Shown in pieces: positions 59,350-64,000 of a DNA stretch of 64,000 bases. The translations under genes and the position numbers were made by a program. The stretch lies in assembly GCF_000519185.1 (NCBI RefSeq), contig NZ_JAFA01000004.1:1-64000 (forward strand), in the 5' to 3' direction. The stretch comes from Paraburkholderia nodosa DSM 21604. GTDB lineage: Bacteria > Pseudomonadota > Gammaproteobacteria > Burkholderiales > Burkholderiaceae. Below the pieces are notes generated by a model. That model saw only the letters and a program-made list of their open reading frames with translations, did not search any database and was not told the DNA's origin. Position 1 is the stretch's first letter; each line of letters opens with the position of its first letter.

Positions 59350-61881
59350 ATGTCGTTGTCCCGCCTGAAGCCCGCCGCCGCGCGGCTGGGCGGGTTTATT
59401 CGCCCGCTGGGGGCGCGTGCGCTCCATCATCTGCGGCATCCCACGCGGCGCGGCGTGCTCATGACCATTGGCGCGTTGCCGGCGCTCGTCGTGCTCTACG
59501 TGCTCGTGCTGATTCCGTTCACGCCGAGCATTGGCGACATCCGCAAGGCGCGGGTGGACGAACCGGCCCAGATTCTGTCCGCCGACGGCAAGGTGCTCGC
59601 CGAGTTCAAGCCCTCGAACCGCGAATGGGTGCCGCTCGCGCAGATCTCGCCGCACATGGTCGATGCGCTGATTTCCACCGAGGATCACCGCTTCTACGAG
59701 CACCACGGCATCGACTTCAAGCGTACGGCGGGCGCGGCGCTGCACACGTTCTCGGGCGAGCGCCAGGGCGGCTCGACCATTACGCAGCAGCTCGCGCGCA
59801 ATCTCTATCCCGATGAAATCGGCCGCGCGCCCACGCTCACGCGCAAGATCAAGGAAGCGATCACGGCGTTCAAGATCGAGGCGGTGTATAGCAAGCAGCA
59901 GATTCTCGAGACGTATCTGAACACGGTGCCGTTCCTCTACAACGCCTACGGCATCGAGATGGCGGCGCGCACTTACTTCGGCGTGTCGGCGGATCAGCTC
60001 GACATCCTGCAGGCCGCGACGCTCACCGGCATGCTCAAGGGCAACGCCTATTACAACCCGGTGATCAACCCCGAGCGCGCGCTCGCGCGGCGCAACACCG
60101 TGCTCGGCCAGATGGTGAAGTACGGCAAGCTCAGCGAGGCGCAGTACGCCACGCTCTCGAAGAAGCCGCTGCGCCTCGACTTCGAGCGTCAGACCGAGCC
60201 GCCCGGGCCCGCGCCGCACTTCGCGCTGCAACTGCGCAAGTGGCTGATTTCGTGGGCCGACCGCAACGACTACAACATCTATTCGGATGGCCTCGTGGTG
60301 CGCACCACGATCGATTCGCGTCTCCAGCAGATGGCAACCGCCGCGCTGCGCCAGCACACGAACCAGCTGCAGGGCATCGCCAACGGCGCATGGAGCGGAC
60401 GCAACGGCTGCGTGGCCGGCAACGACCTGTTCGCGACGTTCATGCGCGAAACGCAGGACTACAAGAGCGCACGCGACGCGGGCGCGAACGACGCCGACGC
60501 GCTCAAGCAGCTCGCTGGCGACCGCACCTTCATGCGCAACCTCTGCAAGAGCAAGACCGCGGTGGAGGCGGGCTTCCTCGCCATCGACCCGCGCAACGGG
60601 CAGATCAAGGCGTGGGTGGGCAGCCGCGACTTTACCGACGAGCCGTTCGACCACGTGCAGCAGGCGCGCCGTCAGCCGGGCTCGACGTTCAAGCCATTCG
60701 TGTACGGCGCGGCCTACGCGGCGGGCGCGAAGCCGAGCGACACATTCATCGACCAGCCGGTGGAGATTCCGCTGGCGGGTGGCGAAATCTGGAAGCCGAC
60801 CGACGACGTGCCGCCGAGCAATCGCCCGATGACACTGCGCGACGCGATCGCATTCTCGCGCAACCGCATCACCGCGCAACTCATGCAGACGGTGGGCCCG
60901 GACAAGGTTGCGCGGCTCGCTCGCGCGATGGGCGTGCGCGACAGCCAGCTCGACCCGGTGCCGTCGCTCGCGCTCGGCACGAGCCCGGTCACGTTGAAGG
61001 AGATGGTCTCCGCGTACAGCACCATCGCCAACGACGGCGAGTATCTCGAACCGCGCATGGTCACGAGTATCGAGGACCACAAGGGCAACGTGCTCGCGCA
61101 GTTCGAGAGCGCTTCGCCCGAGCGGGCGCTTTCGGCGGAGGCGGACCGCACGCTGCTCGACACGATGCGCGACGTCGTGAACCGCGGCACGGGCTCGGCC
61201 ATCCGCACGCGCTTCGGCATTCGCGGCGACGTGGCGGGCAAGACCGGCACGACCCAGGGCAACACCGACGGCTGGTTCATCCTGATGGACCCGCAGCTCG
61301 TTGCGGGCGCGTGGGTGGGCTTCGACGACGGCCGCGTGACGCTCGACGACTACTGGGGGCAGGGCGCGCGCAGCGCGCTGCCGATCGTCGGCGACTTCTT
61401 CCAGCGTGCGTTGCGCTCGCGCCTCGTGGATCCGCGTGCGCGCTTCGACACCGAGGTGACGCCGGGCGCGTTCGAAGCCTTCCGCGAGAAGCTGCGCGCG
61501 TGGGTGGACAAGCTGTTCGGCAAGCACGAAGCGCCGCCTCCGGCCCCGCCGGTGCGGCATGCGCCGCCGCCGCGCGTGAGTGCGCCGGCAGCTGCCTCTG
61601 TGCCGGCTGCGGCTTCGGAGACGGGGGCATCGGCGCCTGCGGAGGCATCGGCGCCGTCTGCCGCTTCGGCGGCGGCCGCAGAGTCCGCCGCGCGCGCGAT
61701 CATGGGCCTGCCGCCGATCATCGGGCCGTCCAGCGCGCCGGCGGCGCTTGCCCCGCAGCCTTCGTATCCGGCGCAGGCGCCGGCGCTTGCGCCGACCCCG
61801 ACGCCCGACGAGGCGGACCCTGACACGCCCGGCGCGAGCGCGAGCTACACGCCGCCCGTGGCGCAGCCGCAGGGGCAATGA
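59350..61881 (+). CDS. Class A penicillin-binding protein (PBP1A-like transglycosylase/transpeptidase)
   Basis: 843 residues from ATG 59350 (GTG 59311 and TTG 59287 are alternatives; none has a clear ribosome site). One membrane helix (about 36-57), then the GT51 glycosyltransferase with catalytic Glu111 in STEDHRFYEHHG and GGSTITQQLARN. The transpeptidase has Ser445-X-X-Lys448 (STFK), SRN (Ser503-Asn505) and KTGTT (Lys631). It polymerises and cross-links peptidoglycan. The last 110 residues are an Ala/Pro-rich low-complexity tail after LFGKHEAPPPAPPV, probably spanning toward partner proteins. Confidence 0.9.
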   Translation: MSLSRLKPAAARLGGFIRPLGARALHHLRHPTRRGVLMTIGALPALVVLYVLVLIPFTPSIGDIRKARVDEPAQILSADGKVLAEFKPSNREWVPLAQISPHMVDALISTEDHRFYEHHGIDFKRTAGAALHTFSGERQGGSTITQQLARNLYPDEIGRAPTLTRKIKEAITAFKIEAVYSKQQILETYLNTVPFLYNAYGIEMAARTYFGVSADQLDILQAATLTGMLKGNAYYNPVINPERALARRNTVLGQMVKYGKLSEAQYATLSKKPLRLDFERQTEPPGPAPHFALQLRKWLISWADRNDYNIYSDGLVVRTTIDSRLQQMATAALRQHTNQLQGIANGAWSGRNGCVAGNDLFATFMRETQDYKSARDAGANDADALKQLAGDRTFMRNLCKSKTAVEAGFLAIDPRNGQIKAWVGSRDFTDEPFDHVQQARRQPGSTFKPFVYGAAYAAGAKPSDTFIDQPVEIPLAGGEIWKPTDDVPPSNRPMTLRDAIAFSRNRITAQLMQTVGPDKVARLARAMGVRDSQLDPVPSLALGTSPVTLKEMVSAYSTIANDGEYLEPRMVTSIEDHKGNVLAQFESASPERALSAEADRTLLDTMRDVVNRGTGSAIRTRFGIRGDVAGKTGTTQGNTDGWFILMDPQLVAGAWVGFDDGRVTLDDYWGQGARSALPIVGDFFQRALRSRLVDPRARFDTEVTPGAFEAFREKLRAWVDKLFGKHEAPPPAPPVRHAPPPRVSAPAAASVPAAASETGASAPAEASAPSAASAAAAESAARAIMGLPPIIGPSSAPAALAPQPSYPAQAPALAPTPTPDEADPDTPGASASYTPPVAQPQGQ

Positions 61882-61902
61882 GCGCGGCGCCGCGCCGTTA
61901 AG

Positions 61903-61936
61903 AAAAAAGGCAGCGTCTCGTGACGCTGCCTTTTTT
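61903..61936. terminator. Bidirectional terminator between PBP and chemoreceptor genes
   Basis: Perfect 15-base arms: six A plus GGCAGCGTC, loop TCGT, GACGCTGCC plus six T. It gives a U-run on both strands and separates convergent genes. Confidence 0.92.
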
Positions 61937-61982
61937 ATTTGTTGGGCACTGCGAATCATGCCCTGAAGGTGCTACGCGTGCG

Positions 61983-63989
61983 TTACTCGCGCACCTTGAA
62001 CACGGAAACAAGCTCGGCGAGCGCTGCCGCATGATCGTTGAGCGTGGCGGCGGCGCGCTCGGCGTCGCCCACGAGCGCAGCGTTCTGCTGCGTTGCCGCG
62101 CCGATCTGCGAAACCGCGATATTCACCTGCTCGATGCCGCCCGACTGTTCGCGCGAGGCTATGCTGATCTCGCCGATGATCGAGCGCACTTCATCGACGC
62201 GCGCAACGATGCCGCGCATGGTCGTGCTCGCTTCGCCGGCAATGCGATAACCCGTCTCGACCGTCGACGACGATTCGGTGATCAGCGCCGAGATTTCCTT
62301 CGCGGCCGCCGCGCTGCGCTGCGCGAGCGCGCGCACTTCGCTCGCGACCACCGCGAAGCCCTTGCCGTGCTCGCCCGCCCGCGCCGCTTCCACGGCCGCA
62401 TTGAGCGCGAGGATGTTGGTCTGGAACGCGATGCCGTCGATCACGCCCGTGATCTCGGCGATCTTCTGCGACGCGCGGCTGATGTCGTTCATCGTTTCCA
62501 CGACGCGGCTCACGGCGCGCCCGCCGTCGAGCGCGGCTTCGGCTGCGCTCGTCACCACGGTGTTGGCGCGCGTCGCGTGGTCGGCGTTCTGCTGCACGGT
62601 CGAGGTGAGTTCCTCCATGCTCGCCGCCGTCTCCTCCAGGCTGCTCGCCTGGCTCGCGATGCGCGAAGCGATTTCGCCGCTGCCCTGCGCGATGCGCGAA
62701 GTGTCCTCGCTCATCTGCGCCGTGGCACTGCGCACCTGCGCGACGATCTGCGCGAGGCCCACGCCGATGCCGTCGATGGCGCGCGTGAGGCGGCCGATCT
62801 CGTCGGCGGCCGCCGTGCCTTGCGCGTTCGCTGCATCGCCATGTCCGATGCCGTTGCGGCTGTTGTTGCCGATGCGCACCGTGAGGTCGCCCGCGGCGAG
62901 CTGGCCGGCGGCTCGCGCGGCGGCGTCGAGCGGCCGGCTCACGAGGCGGCGCGCCGCGTAGATCGACAGCGCCGCGAACAGCGCGACCAGCACGAGGCCG
63001 ATGGCCGCGAAGCGGTCGCGCGTGGCGTTCACTTCCGCCATGATCTCGTCGCGCACGGCGACGCCGCCCACGAGCCATTGCCACTGCGGCACGCTGACGA
63101 ACGAGACGAACTTCGCGCGCGCGTCGCCCTCGCCGCGTGTCGAGTCGGCGGAGGTGTAGTCGAGCGTGCCTTCGCGCGCTTCGAGCATGCGCGACCAGGG
63201 CGCGTCAGCGTCGTCGTAGTGCTTGCCAACGGCGCTCGGGTGCACGAGGAAGGTGCCGCGCGTCGGGCCGTTCGACGCGTCCATCACGAAGTAATAGCCG
63301 CTCTCGCCAATCTTGAGCTTGGCGATCTCGCTCTTGAGCGCGTCGATCTGCGCGCCCACGTCCACGCCGACGAAAAGCGCGCCGATCACGTGGCCGCTCG
63401 CGTCGAGAATCGGCTTGTACTGCGTGATGTACTGCTTGCCGAACAACTGCGCGAGGCCGGTGTAGGTGCGGTTGGCCATGACCGGGCCATACGCAGGGCC
63501 GTTGCGGTCTAGCAGCGTGCCGATCGCGCGCGAACCGTCCTGCTTCTTGAGCGACGTGGTCACGCGCACGAAGTCGTCGCCGCTGCGCGCGAAAACGGTG
63601 GCGATTTCGCCGCTGCGCGCGAGAAACTGGTCGGGGATCGTGAAGTCCAGGTTCAGCATGTGGTCGCCGGACTTGAAGACCGGCGTGGCCTTGCCGCCAA
63701 TGTCGACCGTTTGCGTCGGGTCGAGCGCGAAGGCGCCGGGCAGGAAGCTCTCGAAGAGCTGCATGGCACGGTCGACTTCGGCTGCGAGCGCGCCGTCGAT
63801 GAGCGAGATCGACGAGGCGACCGACTGGTCCTTTTCGGCAATGCGCGTGCGCACCTGTTCGCCGACCTGCGTCGCCGCCGAATGCGTGATCGCCCACGTG
63901 AAGGCGGCAAATATGGCTGCGACGAGCACGCACGATAGCAAGGCGAGACGCACGCCGACGCTCGCGCGGCTTGATAAGCGTGAAAGCAT
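61983..63989 (-). CDS. Methyl-accepting chemotaxis protein with Cache-type sensor
   Basis: 668 residues, complete within the window. Transmembrane helix 1 is about 12-32; the periplasmic region of about 280 residues contains Cache-like features ([55 protein letters not shown] and [19 protein letters not shown]). Helix 2 is near 320-340, followed by HAMP with an Asn/Gly insertion ([16 protein letters not shown]) and the signalling domain with [20 protein letters not shown]. It ends KVRE without a CheR tether. Cache_3/Cache_2 receptors commonly sense organic acids. It is unrelated to the 51.7-kb receptor in the ligand domain. Confidence 0.9.
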   Translation of the reverse strand: MLSRLSSRASVGVRLALLSCVLVAAIFAAFTWAITHSAATQVGEQVRTRIAEKDQSVASSISLIDGALAAEVDRAMQLFESFLPGAFALDPTQTVDIGGKATPVFKSGDHMLNLDFTIPDQFLARSGEIATVFARSGDDFVRVTTSLKKQDGSRAIGTLLDRNGPAYGPVMANRTYTGLAQLFGKQYITQYKPILDASGHVIGALFVGVDVGAQIDALKSEIAKLKIGESGYYFVMDASNGPTRGTFLVHPSAVGKHYDDADAPWSRMLEAREGTLDYTSADSTRGEGDARAKFVSFVSVPQWQWLVGGVAVRDEIMAEVNATRDRFAAIGLVLVALFAALSIYAARRLVSRPLDAAARAAGQLAAGDLTVRIGNNSRNGIGHGDAANAQGTAAADEIGRLTRAIDGIGVGLAQIVAQVRSATAQMSEDTSRIAQGSGEIASRIASQASSLEETAASMEELTSTVQQNADHATRANTVVTSAAEAALDGGRAVSRVVETMNDISRASQKIAEITGVIDGIAFQTNILALNAAVEAARAGEHGKGFAVVASEVRALAQRSAAAAKEISALITESSSTVETGYRIAGEASTTMRGIVARVDEVRSIIGEISIASREQSGGIEQVNIAVSQIGAATQQNAALVGDAERAAATLNDHAAALAELVSVFKVRE

Positions 63990-64000
63990 GAATTCGGTTC

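Noticed and set aside
59218..61959. A 913-codon open frame on the minus strand opposite the penicillin-binding protein
   Set aside because: Composition is Arg/Ala/Glu/His-rich shadow of a GC-rich gene on the other strand; the plus-strand frame has full GT51 and transpeptidase motifs.

Overview
The window reads as a chromosome or megaplasmid segment of a Burkholderiaceae bacterium (Burkholderia, Paraburkholderia or Caballeronia type). Support: very high GC with strong GC preference at third codon positions, a Burkholderia-type trimeric porin, a short Bv3F-like H-NS protein, many LysR/AraC/IclR-regulated catabolic cassettes, and chemoreceptors with no tether peptide. The species cannot be fixed from this sequence alone. 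No rRNA, tRNA, CRISPR array, intact insertion sequence or replication origin was seen.

Layout. 1-2.5 kb: 3' end of a 3-(3-hydroxyphenyl)propionate (mhp) operon (mhpE end, mhpT, mhpC) closed by a strong terminator. 2.6-8.3 kb: an MFS permease behind a near-consensus sigma-70 promoter, a GcvA-like LysR regulator, and a divergent YdiJ-type FAD/Fe-S 2-hydroxyacid dehydrogenase. 8.3-11.2 kb: a small exported protein made of W-R-E-H-E pentads, then a single-domain response regulator and a hybrid histidine kinase that lie in one frame, parted by a single TGA. 11.2-18.8 kb: a DUF1479 dioxygenase-like enzyme, a divergent AraC regulator, and a five-gene LivKHMGF-type ABC importer with unusual ATPase motifs.

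18.8-30 kb looks less GC-rich and more accessory: an orphan DUF2235 (Tle1-like) hydrolase; a LysR-controlled 5-oxoprolinase operon (pxpA, a biotin carrier, a biotin carboxylase, pxpB, pxpC) followed by an NCS1 permease; a 730-base non-coding stretch with degenerate repeats; a RibD/DHFR-like reductase; and a Tat-exported aspartoacylase-like metalloenzyme. The biotin carrier, biotin carboxylase and PxpB/PxpC together hold the domain set of urea carboxylase split over four genes. I consider this the most interesting system in the window.

30-40.5 kb is mixed: GntP permease, BON-domain envelope protein, small lipoprotein, LuxR regulator, H-NS, peptide release factor 3, and a PatZ-like protein acetyltransferase whose middle part is reduced. 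40.6-50.9 kb is a coherent sugar operon: IclR regulator, divergent three-part sugar ABC importer, a two-gene UxaA/altronate-type dehydratase, an aldo/keto reductase, a COG3618 lactonase, an SDR and a fumarylacetoacetate-hydrolase-family enzyme. Together these cover every step from L-fucose (or a similar 6-deoxy or aldose sugar) to pyruvate plus lactate or a related acid. 50.9-64 kb holds mostly housekeeping and envelope genes: PaaI thioesterase, two chemoreceptors, AGE-family epimerase, MgtC-like protein, an Ala-rich membrane protein, a 51-residue protein behind a duplicated operator-like element, a flavin reductase, a porin and a class A penicillin-binding protein.
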